Positions 41,326 through 48,917 of a DNA stretch of 57,601 bases are shown here, piece after piece. Below the pieces are notes generated by a model. That model was not told where the DNA came from. It saw only the letters and a list, made by a program, of their open reading frames with translations, and made no database searches. Source of the stretch: JBGPYB01 sp041493035 (GTDB lineage Bacteria > Acidobacteriota > Vicinamibacteria > Fen-336); NCBI GenBank assembly GCA_041493035.1, contig JBGPYB010000008.1, forward strand, positions 1 to 57,601, in the 5' to 3' direction. How positions within the stretch are numbered: position 1 is the stretch's first letter; each line of letters begins with the position of its first letter. Position numbers and translations under genes: made by a program.

Positions 41326-42393
41326 ATGCCACGCGGTCTCGCCTGCTGCTTCGCCACATCCTCGCTTCTCCTCACGGGAAGCGTCTGTCCGGCGGCGGAC
41401 GCGGCGGCTGCCAAGGGGCTCACGGCGGTGGCTGGCATCAAGGTGGGACACCACACGCTTGCAGAGCGTCCCACCGGGTGCACGGTGATACTGGCTGAGG
41501 CGGGGGCCGTGGCGGGCGTCGACGTTCGCGGCGGCGCTCCCGCGACCCGAGAGACCGACCTGCTGAACCCGACGGCCATGGTCCAGCAGGTTCATGCCAT
41601 CGTGCTGTCGGGCGGGAGCGCCTTCGGCCTGGAGGCAGCAACGGGCGCTGTCCGATGGCTCGAGGAGAAGGGGATCGGTTTCGACGCCGGCGTGGCCAAG
41701 GTGCCGATCGTTCCGGCCGCCGCCCTCTTCGACCTCCCGGTCGGCGGAAAACCGGCGGTTCGTCCCGATGCGGCCTGCGGCTACGCAGCGGCGGCTGCCG
41801 CCACAGATGGCCCGGTCGTGGAGGGGAACGTCGGGGCGGGGGCGGGCGCCACGGTCGGAAGACTCGCGGGCCCCGACCGCTCGACGAAGGCCGGCGTCGG
41901 GAGTGCCGCCATCTCCTTGCCGAACGGCCTCGTGGTGGCGGCTCTGGTCGTCGTGAACGCGGTCGGGGACGTGATCGACCCGGCCACGGGCCACGTGGTC
42001 GCCGGGGCACGAACACCAGACGGTCACGCCTTGGTCGATGCCCGCAAGCTCGTGCGGTCCGGGGCTCTCATGAGGCCGATGCGGAGTGCCGAGAACACCA
42101 CGATCGCCGTCGTGGCGACGAATGCGACGCTGACCAAGGCGCAGGCGACCAAGGTCGCTCAGATGGCCCACGACGGCCTCGCCCGTGCGATCTCCCCGGC
42201 CCACACGCCGTGGGATGGGGACACGATCTTCGCCCTGGCCACGGGGGCGATCCCTGGTGAAGGCGACGTGATGGCCATCGGGCCCCTGGCGGCCGAGGTC
42301 ATGGCCGACGCCATCGTGCGCGCCGTTCGATCGGCCACGACCATTCCCGGCTATCCGGCGGCGAGGGACGTGGCCCCCGGCGGGAAGCCCTGA
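41326..42393 (+). CDS. exported P1-family (S58) aminopeptidase, DmpA-like
   Basis: This 355-residue N-terminal-nucleophile hydrolase is related to L-aminopeptidase D-Ala-esterase DmpA and beta-peptidyl aminopeptidase. The signal peptide spans residues 1-24. The core reads GIKVGHHTL, LSGGSAFGLEAATG and GNVGAGAGAT, with the autocleavage Ser likely in GVGSAAISLPNG near residue 190. It should mature by self-cleavage into two chains in the periplasm. The ATG at 41326 has GAGAGGAG upstream. It is coupled to a sodium symporter, suggesting periplasmic peptide cleavage followed by uptake of a product. Confidence 0.85.
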   Translation: MPRGLACCFATSSLLLTGSVCPAADAAAAKGLTAVAGIKVGHHTLAERPTGCTVILAEAGAVAGVDVRGGAPATRETDLLNPTAMVQQVHAIVLSGGSAFGLEAATGAVRWLEEKGIGFDAGVAKVPIVPAAALFDLPVGGKPAVRPDAACGYAAAAAATDGPVVEGNVGAGAGATVGRLAGPDRSTKAGVGSAAISLPNGLVVAALVVVNAVGDVIDPATGHVVAGARTPDGHALVDARKLVRSGALMRPMRSAENTTIAVVATNATLTKAQATKVAQMAHDGLARAISPAHTPWDGDTIFALATGAIPGEGDVMAIGPLAAEVMADAIVRAVRSATTIPGYPAARDVAPGGKP

Positions 42394-43772
42394 GCCCGCA
42401 CCTCCCGCTCCTCTTCGCCTACTGCGCCCTCCAGGTGGCGGTCGGCCTCTGGATCGGGCGGCGCGTCAAGACCAGCGCCGACTTCTTCGTCGCGAACAGG
42501 TCTCTCGGACCGGGGCTCCTCTTCGCGACGATGGTCGCCGCCAACATCGGCGCCGGTTCGACCGTCGGAGCCGCGGGCCTCGGCTACCGCGACGGCCTGT
42601 CGGCCTGGTGGTGGGTCGGATCGGCAGCCCTGGGGTCGATGGTCTTGGCCCTCTGGGTCGGCCCCCGCATCCGTCGGATCGCCGCGGAACAGGGACTGCA
42701 CACCGTCGGGGACTACCTGGAGCACCGCTACGGCCGCGAGGTGCGCGGCGTCATCTCGGCCCTGCTTTGGGTGGGAACCCTCGCGATACTGGCCGGACAG
42801 CTCATTGCGATGGCCTGGATCCTCAACGTCGTGGCGGGCCTCCCCAAGTGGATGGGATGCTGCGTCGGGGGTGTCGTCGTCACGATCTATTTCACGGCCG
42901 GAGGCCTGCTGACGTCGGCATGGGTGAACGTCGTGCAGATCGTCGTGAAGCTCGTCGGCTTCGGCATCGCCCTTCCCATGGTCCTCATGAAGGCGGGCGG
43001 CCTCGCCGCGATCGCCATGGCCACTCCCCGGGGGGACTACTGGAGCGCCTGGCACGGCGGCAGCTCGGGAATCGCCTATCTTGCCTTCCTCGGACCGGCC
43101 TTCGTGGTCTCGCCGGGCCTTCTGCAGAAGATCTACGGTGCTCGGGACGATCGAGCGGTGCGCCTCGGGGTTGGGGGAAACGCACTCGTCCTCCTCGCCT
43201 TCGCCGTCGTCCCGCCGATTCTCGGGATGACCGCTCGCGCGCTCCACCCCGGCCTTCTGATCCACGAGCTAGCTCTGCCGACCCTATTCATGATGGATCT
43301 TCCGCCGCTCCTGGGTGCCCTCGGCCTGGCGGCTGTGGTCTCGGCCGAGATCAGCTCCGCCGACGCCATCCTGTTCATGCTGTCGACGTCGCTGTCACGG
43401 GATCTCTATCGGCGGTTCGTGAATCCGGGCGCGACCGATGCCCAGACGCTTCGCGTCGCGCGCTTGGCGGCGATTGCTGGAGGAACGGTCGGCGTGGCCC
43501 TCGCCATCGTGGCGCCGACCGTGATCGACGCCCTGAAGTTCTTCTACACCGTCCTGAGCGTCAGCCTCTTCGTCCCCGTGGTCGCCGGCCTCTACGTCCG
43601 ACGGGTCGGCGCACCGGAGGCAATGGCCGCGATCGCGGCCGGCGTCGTGTCCCTGCTCACGATCCAGCTCGCCACGGATGGCCACGGATGGGCCGGGCTC
43701 ACCCCGGCCTTGCTGGCGCTTCTGACGGCCCTGGCGGCTTGCGCCGTCGCGGCTCTCGTCAGCCGCCGCTGA
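42390..43772 (+). CDS. sodium:solute symporter family transporter
   Basis: This inner-membrane SSS-family symporter has about 12-13 helices. Signatures include RRVKTSADFFVANRSLGPG, NIGAGSTVGAAGLGY and SAEISSADAILFMLSTSLSRDLY. The first standard start is GTG at 42435, but that would cut helix 1 in half. In-frame codons before it (LPLLFAYCALQVAVGLW) complete the helix, and the only plausible initiator is CTG at 42390, overlapping the peptidase stop as CTGA with GGGAAG upstream. From there the protein has 460 residues. The solute is unknown. The CTG start is inference. Confidence 0.85.
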   Translation: MSPHLPLLFAYCALQVAVGLWIGRRVKTSADFFVANRSLGPGLLFATMVAANIGAGSTVGAAGLGYRDGLSAWWWVGSAALGSMVLALWVGPRIRRIAAEQGLHTVGDYLEHRYGREVRGVISALLWVGTLAILAGQLIAMAWILNVVAGLPKWMGCCVGGVVVTIYFTAGGLLTSAWVNVVQIVVKLVGFGIALPMVLMKAGGLAAIAMATPRGDYWSAWHGGSSGIAYLAFLGPAFVVSPGLLQKIYGARDDRAVRLGVGGNALVLLAFAVVPPILGMTARALHPGLLIHELALPTLFMMDLPPLLGALGLAAVVSAEISSADAILFMLSTSLSRDLYRRFVNPGATDAQTLRVARLAAIAGGTVGVALAIVAPTVIDALKFFYTVLSVSLFVPVVAGLYVRRVGAPEAMAAIAAGVVSLLTIQLATDGHGWAGLTPALLALLTALAACAVAALVSRR

Positions 43773-43855
43773 GGTTCTTGGACAGATGCCGACGGTGCGT
43801 CAAAATGGGCCGCATGCCTAGGAACACGGTTGCTCGCGACAACCTCGTCGTGCGG

Positions 43856-43936
43856 ACCGCCCTGCCGGTGGCCCGCGAAGTGGTGGACCGCGCCGAGCGC
43901 ATCGCCTTGTCAGAGCGAGATTCCGCCCGCGTAGTG
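43856..43936 (+). pseudogene. fragment of a TacA-type (DUF1778) antitoxin
   Basis: In the plus frame opened by ATG at 43805, residues 18-44 read TALPVAREVVDRAERIALSE and then RDSARVV. This resembles the C-terminal segment of TacA/DUF1778 antitoxins, where an Ala-rich helix leads to LSxRD and then a PP-containing toxin-binding tail. The expected tail is missing: similarity stops at 43936, at the same point as the opposite NYN fragment. The N-terminal ribbon-helix-helix is not recognisable. No partner acetyltransferase toxin is near. Identification is from motif memory only. Confidence 0.45.
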
Positions 43937-43938
43937 AA

Positions 43939-44004
43939 CCCGAGTTCTCTGAGGCCGTGGTACCAGTTGTTCCCATCGACGAACAGCACGGCTCGTTCTG
44001 GCAC
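43939..44004 (-). pseudogene. 5' fragment of a NYN-domain nuclease gene
   Basis: From a GTG at 44004, the first 22 residues (PERAVLFVDGNNWYHGLREL) are the unmistakable N-terminus of a NYN/PIN-like ribonuclease, with the first catalytic Asp in FVDGNN. After residue 22 the frame turns into low-quality Arg/Thr/Ser sequence and ends 60 residues later, where a real NYN domain would need about 140 more. The break is at 43937-43941. The gene is therefore truncated. It lies just downstream of the strong promoter and terminator described below. Confidence 0.6.
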
Positions 44005-44015
44005 TGAGCCCCAAT

Positions 44016-44058
44016 AAAAAACCCCGGCGTGTGACCCTTATCGGACCAGACCCCGGGG
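44016..44058 (-). terminator. intrinsic terminator of the small RNA
   Basis: The outer stem CCCCGG/CCGGGG continues, across two single mismatches, into an inner stem of eight pairs (two of them wobble) closed by a GAUAA loop. Six U follow directly (44016-44021). This is the best intrinsic terminator in the window and is oriented to the minus strand. Confidence 0.75.
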
Positions 44059-44089
44059 GAGTAAGAGTGCAGCCCCGTGAGGCTGCCTA
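44016..44089 (-). ncRNA. candidate small RNA or attenuated leader of about 70 nt
   Basis: A consensus promoter predicts initiation near 44089. The transcript would contain hairpin 1 (44069-44086, GCAGCC/GGCTGC with a six-base loop), a single-stranded CUCUUACUCC segment, and hairpin 2 (44022-44058) ending in six U. The complete unit therefore fits in about 74 bases and stops before the truncated NYN start at 44004. It may be a free small RNA, whose C-rich centre could pair with Shine-Dalgarno regions. It may instead be a leader that terminates transcription unless some signal allows read-through. I know no Rfam family that it matches. Confidence 0.55.
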
Positions 44090-44095
44090 CTAATC

Positions 44096-44123
44096 AATAT
44101 AGATGCAGGCACCAGAGTGTCAA
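44096..44123 (-). promoter_or_regulatory. near-consensus sigma-70 promoter of the small RNA
   Basis: On the minus strand TTGACA (44118-44123) is separated by 16 bases from TATATT (44096-44101). The -35 is perfect and the -10 matches five of six. This is by far the closest match to consensus in the window. Confidence 0.75.
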
Positions 44124-44136
44124 GCAGATGCTTGAC
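44119..44136. promoter_or_regulatory. operator-like palindrome overlapping the -35 box
   Basis: GTCAAGCA-GA-TGCTTGAC has perfect eight-base arms and covers five bases of the -35. A dimeric repressor bound here would block the promoter. The right arm also gives TTGACT on the plus strand, a possible weak divergent -35. Confidence 0.6.
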
Positions 44137-44290
44137 TAGAATCCAGCAAAGCACCTGTAAGATTCATGCATTCTTCAGGTTAGGAGCGCCACCATTTCCG
44201 GATTCTTTGCCTGCGCTTGTTCTCTGTTCGGGATCGATCCGCGGAATGCTCGAAGATATTGCGAGCAGTCGAAACAGGCGGCTCTGACGT
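44137..44290. other. noncoding stretch, lower GC
   Basis: No gene is seen between the operator and the end of mmsA. The sequence is less GC-rich than its surroundings and starts with TAGAAT on the plus strand (44137-44142). With 43856-44136 it forms the only obvious accessory patch in the window. Confidence 0.5.
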
Positions 44291-45784
44291 CTACTTCGTC
44301 TGGGGGAAGCCCAGGTTCACGCCGCGGTGGTGAGGCTCCGGCCAGCGGCTGGTGACCACCTTCCCCCGCGTGTAGAAGTGGATCCCCTCGCGGCCGTGGA
44401 CGTGGGAGTCGCCGAAGAGCGAGCTCTTCCAGCCGCCGAAGGAGTAGTAGGCCATCGGCACGGGGATGGGAACGTTGATGCCGACCATCCCGACCTGCAC
44501 TTCGTTCTGAAAGCGTCGCGCGGCGCCGCCGTCGTTGGTGAAGATCGCGACGCCGTTGGCGTAGGGGTTCCGGTTCACGAGGTCGAGGGCCTCGTCGTAG
44601 GTTCCGGCGCGGACGACGCCGAGGACCGGGCCGAAGATCTCGTCCTTGTAGATCGCCATCTCGGGCGTGACCTTGTCGAAGAGGCAGGGGCCGAGGAAGA
44701 AGCCCTCCTCGTGTCCCGCCACCGTCGTCTTGCGGCCGTCGACCACCAGGTCCGCGCCTTCGGCGACGCCCTTGTCGACGTAGGAGGCCACTCGGTCGCG
44801 GTGCTCTCGGGTCACGAGCGGTCCCATGTCCGCCTTCGGGTCCGCTCCCGCAGCGACGTTCAGGCGCGCGATCCGCTCGCGGATCTTGGGAAGGAGACGC
44901 TCCGCGACGTCTCCCACGCTCACGAGCACCGAGATGGCCATGCAGCGCTCCCCCGCCGAGCCGTAGGCCGCGTTGACGGCGGAGTCGGCGGCGAGGTCGA
45001 GGTCGGCGTCGGGGAGGACGACCATGTGGTTCTTGGCGCCGCCCAGGGCCTGGACACGCTTGCCCGCTCGCGTCCCCGTCTCGTAGATGTGCCGCGCCAC
45101 GGGCGTCGAGCCCACGAAGCTCACGCCGTGAATGCCGGGATGGGCGAGGATGGAGTCAACCGCCACCTTGTCGCCGTGGACGACATTGAAGACGCCGTCG
45201 GGAAGCCCCGCGTCTTTCAGGAGCTGGGCGAAGAACATCGCCGCCGACGGGTCCTTCTCCGACGGCTTCAGGATGAACGTGTTCCCGCAGGCAATCGAGA
45301 TCGGGAACATCCACATCGGGACCATGGCCGGAAAGTTGAACGGCGTGATCCCAGCGCAGACGCCGAGCGGCTGCCGGATGGAATAGCTGTCCACGTCTGT
45401 GGAGACGTTCTCCGAGAACTCTCCCTTGAGGAGCTGCGGGACGCCGCACGCGAACTCGACGACCTCCAGGCCGCGGCTCACGGAGCCGAGGGCGTCGGAG
45501 AGGACCTTCCCGTGCTCCTGGGTGATGAGGGCGGCGATGTCCTTCTTATGGCGATCGAGGAGGTCCCGGAACGCAAAGAAGATCCGGGTACGGGCGCCGA
45601 GGGACGTGTCCTTCCACCCTGCGGCCGCGTTCGTCGCAGCCACGACCGCCTGGTCGACGACGTCCGGGCTCGCGAACGCCACCTCGGCCGTTTGCTCTCC
45701 CTTCGCGGGGTCGAAGATCCGGCCCGTCCGCTCAGGGCGCCCTTCCCACGCCTTGCCGTCGATCCAGTGGGTGATCGTCTTCAC
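44291..45784 (-). CDS. mmsA: CoA-acylating methylmalonate-semialdehyde dehydrogenase
   Basis: This 497-residue aldehyde dehydrogenase converts malonate or methylmalonate semialdehyde, with CoA and NAD, to acetyl-CoA or propionyl-CoA and CO2. MmsA features are ITPFNFPAMVPMWM near 148, the NAD-binding KPSEKDPSA near 180, the catalytic Cys in GSAGERCMA near 283, and FTNDGGAARRF near 410. Length is standard. The GTG start overlaps the aminotransferase stop as GTGA. With the upstream aminotransferase it makes a two-step route from beta-alanine (or 3-aminoisobutyrate) to acyl-CoA. Confidence 0.93.
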   Translation of the reverse strand: MKTITHWIDGKAWEGRPERTGRIFDPAKGEQTAEVAFASPDVVDQAVVAATNAAAGWKDTSLGARTRIFFAFRDLLDRHKKDIAALITQEHGKVLSDALGSVSRGLEVVEFACGVPQLLKGEFSENVSTDVDSYSIRQPLGVCAGITPFNFPAMVPMWMFPISIACGNTFILKPSEKDPSAAMFFAQLLKDAGLPDGVFNVVHGDKVAVDSILAHPGIHGVSFVGSTPVARHIYETGTRAGKRVQALGGAKNHMVVLPDADLDLAADSAVNAAYGSAGERCMAISVLVSVGDVAERLLPKIRERIARLNVAAGADPKADMGPLVTREHRDRVASYVDKGVAEGADLVVDGRKTTVAGHEEGFFLGPCLFDKVTPEMAIYKDEIFGPVLGVVRAGTYDEALDLVNRNPYANGVAIFTNDGGAARRFQNEVQVGMVGINVPIPVPMAYYSFGGWKSSLFGDSHVHGREGIHFYTRGKVVTSRWPEPHHRGVNLGFPQTK

Positions 45785-47115
45785 GCAACAACCGCCCGGT
45801 CGGTGATCTCGAGGCCGCGGTCGATGACGTCGAGAGCTTCCTCGATCTGTGCCTCGGTGATCGAGAGGGGCGGGTTGGTGAAGAAGCCGTTCCATCGCAC
45901 GAGGGTGTAGAGCCCCTGTTCGCGGAAGAATTTGCCGAGCGCAACCATCTCGTCGGACGTGCCGTTGTACGGCGCCATCGGCTCGAACCCTTTCCGACTG
46001 CGGACCAGCTCGACGATGCCGAAGAGGCCGATGTTCCGATGGGTGCCCACCGAGGGGTGCTTCGCGGCGATCTCCGCCATGCGCCGGTGGAGCACCTCGC
46101 CGAGGCGGCGTGCGTTCTCGATCAGCCCTTCCTCCTCATAGACCGCGAGGGTGGCGAGGGCCGCAGCGCACGCCAGGGTGTGGCTGTTGTAGGTCAGGCC
46201 GCTGGGATAGGCCTTGTCCTGGAAGACGCGGGCGATCTGAGGGCGCATCGCCAGCGCCCCGAGCTGCACGTACGCCGAGGTGAGGCCTTTGGCGATGGTC
46301 ATGAGATCGGGGACGACGCCCCAGTGGTCGATCGCGAACCACTTCCCGGTGCGGCCGAAGCCCGCCATCACCTCGTCGGCTACGAGGAGGATGCCGTGGC
46401 GGTCGCAGATCTTCCGGAGCCCCTGCATGTAGCCATCGGGCGGGATCAGGATGCCGTTGCTGCCGACGACGGTCTCCACGATGATCGCCGCGACCGTGTG
46501 TCCCCCCTCGTAGAGGATGATCTCCTCGATGTCGGCCAGAGCCTTGTCGACGGGCTCCGGGTCCTTGCGCCCCCACTTGTGGAAATCAGGGATGCGCACG
46601 ACGCCCGGGATGCCCGGCTCCGAGGCCCACCGGCGCGGGTCTCCCGTCAGCGCCACGGCACCCGCGCTGCCGCCGTGGTAGGAGCGGTAGCGGACCATGA
46701 TCTTGTGGCGGCCCGTGACGACGCGCGCCACGCGGATGGCGCTCTCGATGGCCTCGGCGCCGCCGTTGGTGAAGAAGAAGCTGTCGATGTCGCCGGGAGT
46801 GATCTCGGCCAGCTTCGCGCCGAGGCGTGCTCGCGGCTCGGTGGCCATGAAGGGGCTGGCGTAGGCGAGTATCGCGACCTGCTCCTGGATCGCCTTCACC
46901 ACCTTGGGGTGGGAATGGCCGATGTTGGTGCACATGAGCTGGCTGTTGAAGTCGAGGTAGCGCTTCCCCTCGGGCGTCCAGAAGTAGACCCCTTCCGCGC
47001 GCGCCACCGGTATCGGGTCGACCTTGGATTGAACCGACCACTCGTACAGGCTGTGTTTGCGACAAAGGGCGACGATCTCCTCTCCCGTCAGGGAGGCAAC
47101 GGTCGCGCTGGGCAT
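45781..47115 (-). CDS. class III (omega) aminotransferase
   Basis: This 444-residue PLP enzyme should transfer an amino group from an omega-amino acid such as beta-alanine or GABA to a keto acid, producing a semialdehyde. The PLP lysine is in MTIAKGLTSAY near residue 283, the cofactor-binding DEVMAGFGRTG near 252, and FFTNGGAEAIESA near 112. The ATG at 47115 has AAGGAGAG seven bases upstream; an in-frame ATG at 47142 is possible. It lies 53 bases after the SDR gene and is coupled to mmsA, which consumes its likely product. Confidence 0.9.
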   Translation of the reverse strand: MPSATVASLTGEEIVALCRKHSLYEWSVQSKVDPIPVARAEGVYFWTPEGKRYLDFNSQLMCTNIGHSHPKVVKAIQEQVAILAYASPFMATEPRARLGAKLAEITPGDIDSFFFTNGGAEAIESAIRVARVVTGRHKIMVRYRSYHGGSAGAVALTGDPRRWASEPGIPGVVRIPDFHKWGRKDPEPVDKALADIEEIILYEGGHTVAAIIVETVVGSNGILIPPDGYMQGLRKICDRHGILLVADEVMAGFGRTGKWFAIDHWGVVPDLMTIAKGLTSAYVQLGALAMRPQIARVFQDKAYPSGLTYNSHTLACAAALATLAVYEEEGLIENARRLGEVLHRRMAEIAAKHPSVGTHRNIGLFGIVELVRSRKGFEPMAPYNGTSDEMVALGKFFREQGLYTLVRWNGFFTNPPLSITEAQIEEALDVIDRGLEITDRAVVA

Positions 47116-47168
47116 GAGGGAACTCTCCTTGGAAAGCCTCATCTTATGTCGAGTCGGAGGAGTCGCGC

Positions 47169-47945
47169 TCAGATCCCGGGGGGCGTAAAGCGGCCGTCGA
47201 CGGCGGTCCAACCGCCATCCACGAACAGCACCGTACCCGTCACATAGCTCGCGGCGTCGGAGGCGAGGAAGAGCGTGGGGGCGGCGATCTCTTCGGGCCG
47301 GGCCCATCGCTTGAGGGCGCTCTTGGCGGCATAGGCCGCGTACCATTCGGCGTTCGCCTTGATGGGCGCGGTGAGGGGCGTATCGACGACGCCGGGAGCC
47401 ACGGCGTTGACGCGCACCGGGGCGAACTCGGCGGCCGCCGTCCGCACCAACTGGACGATAGCGGCCTTGGTGGCGGCGTAGACCGACTGGCCCGGCTCGA
47501 CGACCTGGGAGCGTATCGACGAGAAGAGGACGATGCTCCCGTGCCCCTGTTTCGTGAGGATGCGCCCAGCCGCCCGCAGCACGTTGAAGTTGCCGCCGAT
47601 GTTCACGGCGAGAACCCGCTCCAGCTCCTCGTCGGTATAGGACAGGATCGGTTTGCGGACGTTGATGCTGGGCGTGGAGATCACAGCGTCGAGCCCCCCT
47701 CGTCTCTCGCGGAGCGCCGCGAACGCGGCCTCCACGGCCGTGCTGTCCCGAATGTCGAGGCCCACTCCCTCGGCCGCGGAGCCGGCGGCGACGGCTACGG
47801 CGCGCACCTTGGATTCGTCGACATCGATGGCGCTCACACGCGCGCCGGCCCGAGCGGCGAGAAGGGCCGTCGCCTCTCCGATGCCGGAGCTCGCACCTAC
47901 GATGGCCACGACCTTCCCGTCGAGATTCACGAGGCTTTCGGCCAT
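47169..47945 (-). CDS. short-chain dehydrogenase/reductase
   Basis: This 258-residue NAD(P)-dependent oxidoreductase of the classical SDR family has the cofactor loop GASSGIG near residue 17, the acidic DVDES after strand 2, which favours NAD, and the catalytic set SSIRS with YAATK (near 150-165). The C-terminal FVDGGWTAVDG is typical. The first gene of the aminotransferase/mmsA operon, it may supply a hydroxy-acid or semialdehyde step, for example 3-hydroxypropionate or 3-hydroxyisobutyrate oxidation, by inference. ATG is preceded by AAGGAG. Confidence 0.9.
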   Translation of the reverse strand: MAESLVNLDGKVVAIVGASSGIGEATALLAARAGARVSAIDVDESKVRAVAVAAGSAAEGVGLDIRDSTAVEAAFAALRERRGGLDAVISTPSINVRKPILSYTDEELERVLAVNIGGNFNVLRAAGRILTKQGHGSIVLFSSIRSQVVEPGQSVYAATKAAIVQLVRTAAAEFAPVRVNAVAPGVVDTPLTAPIKANAEWYAAYAAKSALKRWARPEEIAAPTLFLASDAASYVTGTVLFVDGGWTAVDGRFTPPGI

Positions 47946-47964
47946 GTGGTTCTCCTTCTCGCCC

Positions 47965-47998
47965 ACTATAGATTCATTTCCGCCAATTCTCTTAGAAT
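47965..47998. promoter_or_regulatory. divergent -10 elements between the SDR operon and the ROK kinase
   Basis: TATAGT (47965-47970, minus strand) faces the SDR gene, 20 bases from its start. TAGAAT (47993-47998, plus strand) faces the kinase and ends seven bases before its GTG, so that transcript would begin at or next to the start codon. Only 60 bases separate the two genes. Confidence 0.5.
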
Positions 47999-48005
47999 CC
48001 CTCCC

Positions 48006-48917
48006 GTGCGGATCGGTATCGACCTCGGCGGGACCAAAATCGAGGTCATCGCCCTCGGGGACAAAGGCGACGAACGCTTCCGCCGGCGCGTCGCAACGCC
48101 GCGCGACTACGAAGCAACCCTGGCGGCCATCGCGGACCTGGTGGCTATCGTGGAACGCGAAACCGACTCCCGCGGGAGCGTCGGCATCGGGATGCCCGGG
48201 GCCATCTCGCCGGCCTCGGGCCTCGTCAAGAACGCCAATTCGACGTGGCTCAACGGCCGCCGGCTGAGGGAAGACCTGTCCGCGCGACTCGAGCGGCCGG
48301 TCCGCTTGACCAACGACGCGAACTGCTTCGCGCTCTCGGAAGCCGTCGACGGCGCCGCGGCTGGCGCCAGTGTGGTGTTCGGCGTCATCGTCGGGACTGG
48401 AACAGGCGGCGGGGTGATCGTGAATCGACGCGTGCTGGTCGGCCCGAACGCCGTGGCCGGCGAATGGGGACACAACCCGCTCCCCTGGCCGAGGGACGAC
48501 GAGCGGCCTGGTCCCGCCTGTTACTGCGGCAAGTCGGGCTGCATCGAGACGTTCCTTTCGGGACCGGGGCTCGCCGGCGACTTCGCGCACGCGACGGGCC
48601 GCAACCTGGGTCCGGCGGAAATCGCGGCCGCAGCCCAAGGCGGGGACATCGAGGCCGAGGCCGGCCTGGCACGCTACGAGGACCGCCTCGCTCGCAGCCT
48701 CGCCACGGTGGTCAACGTCCTGGATCCAGACGTCGTCGTCCTGGGTGGCGGTCTCTCGAATATGTCGCGGCTCTACGCGAACGTCCCGGCCATGTGGGGC
48801 CGCTACGTCTTCTCGGACCGTGTCGACACGCGCCTCGTCCCGCCCGTCCACGGCGACTCGAGCGGCGTCCGCGGGGCGGCGTGGCTGTGGGGGCCGGACG
48901 AGTCGTCAGGCGGATAG
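48006..48917 (+). CDS. ROK-family sugar kinase (fructokinase/glucokinase-like)
   Basis: This 303-residue cytoplasmic kinase phosphorylates a hexose with ATP. It shows phosphate-1 DLGGTKIE (near residue 6), the sugar-binding NANSTWLNG and NDANCFALSE, the phosphate-2 loop GTGTGGG, EWGHNPL, and the ROK zinc motif CYCGKSGCIE. The combination resembles the Mak/YajF fructokinases. It starts at GTG with no Shine-Dalgarno sequence; a TAGAAT lies seven bases upstream, suggesting a leaderless mRNA. Its end overlaps the convergent racemase gene by 12 bases. Confidence 0.9.
   Translation: MRIGIDLGGTKIEVIALGDKGDERFRRRVATPRDYEATLAAIADLVAIVERETDSRGSVGIGMPGAISPASGLVKNANSTWLNGRRLREDLSARLERPVRLTNDANCFALSEAVDGAAAGASVVFGVIVGTGTGGGVIVNRRVLVGPNAVAGEWGHNPLPWPRDDERPGPACYCGKSGCIETFLSGPGLAGDFAHATGRNLGPAEIAAAAQGGDIEAEAGLARYEDRLARSLATVVNVLDPDVVVLGGGLSNMSRLYANVPAMWGRYVFSDRVDTRLVPPVHGDSSGVRGAAWLWGPDESSGG

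Noticed and set aside
43759..44004. Full 81-codon NYN reading frame as an intact gene
   Set aside because: Only the first 22 residues match the family. The rest is low-quality sequence and lacks the remaining catalytic acids, so a fragment is a better description.
43805..44017. 70-codon plus-strand frame as an intact small antitoxin
   Set aside because: The middle resembles an antitoxin C-terminus, but the last 25 codons are antisense to the NYN fragment and the DNA-binding part is not recognisable.
44137..44160. Divergent plus-strand promoter TTGACT with TGTAAG from the operator
   Set aside because: The spacing is 18, the -10 is poor, and no gene or terminator follows on that strand before the end of mmsA.
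45781..47346. Longer form of the aminotransferase gene starting at 47346
   Set aside because: The extension overlaps the SDR gene in another frame, while the ATG at 47115 has a good ribosome site and family-like N-terminus.
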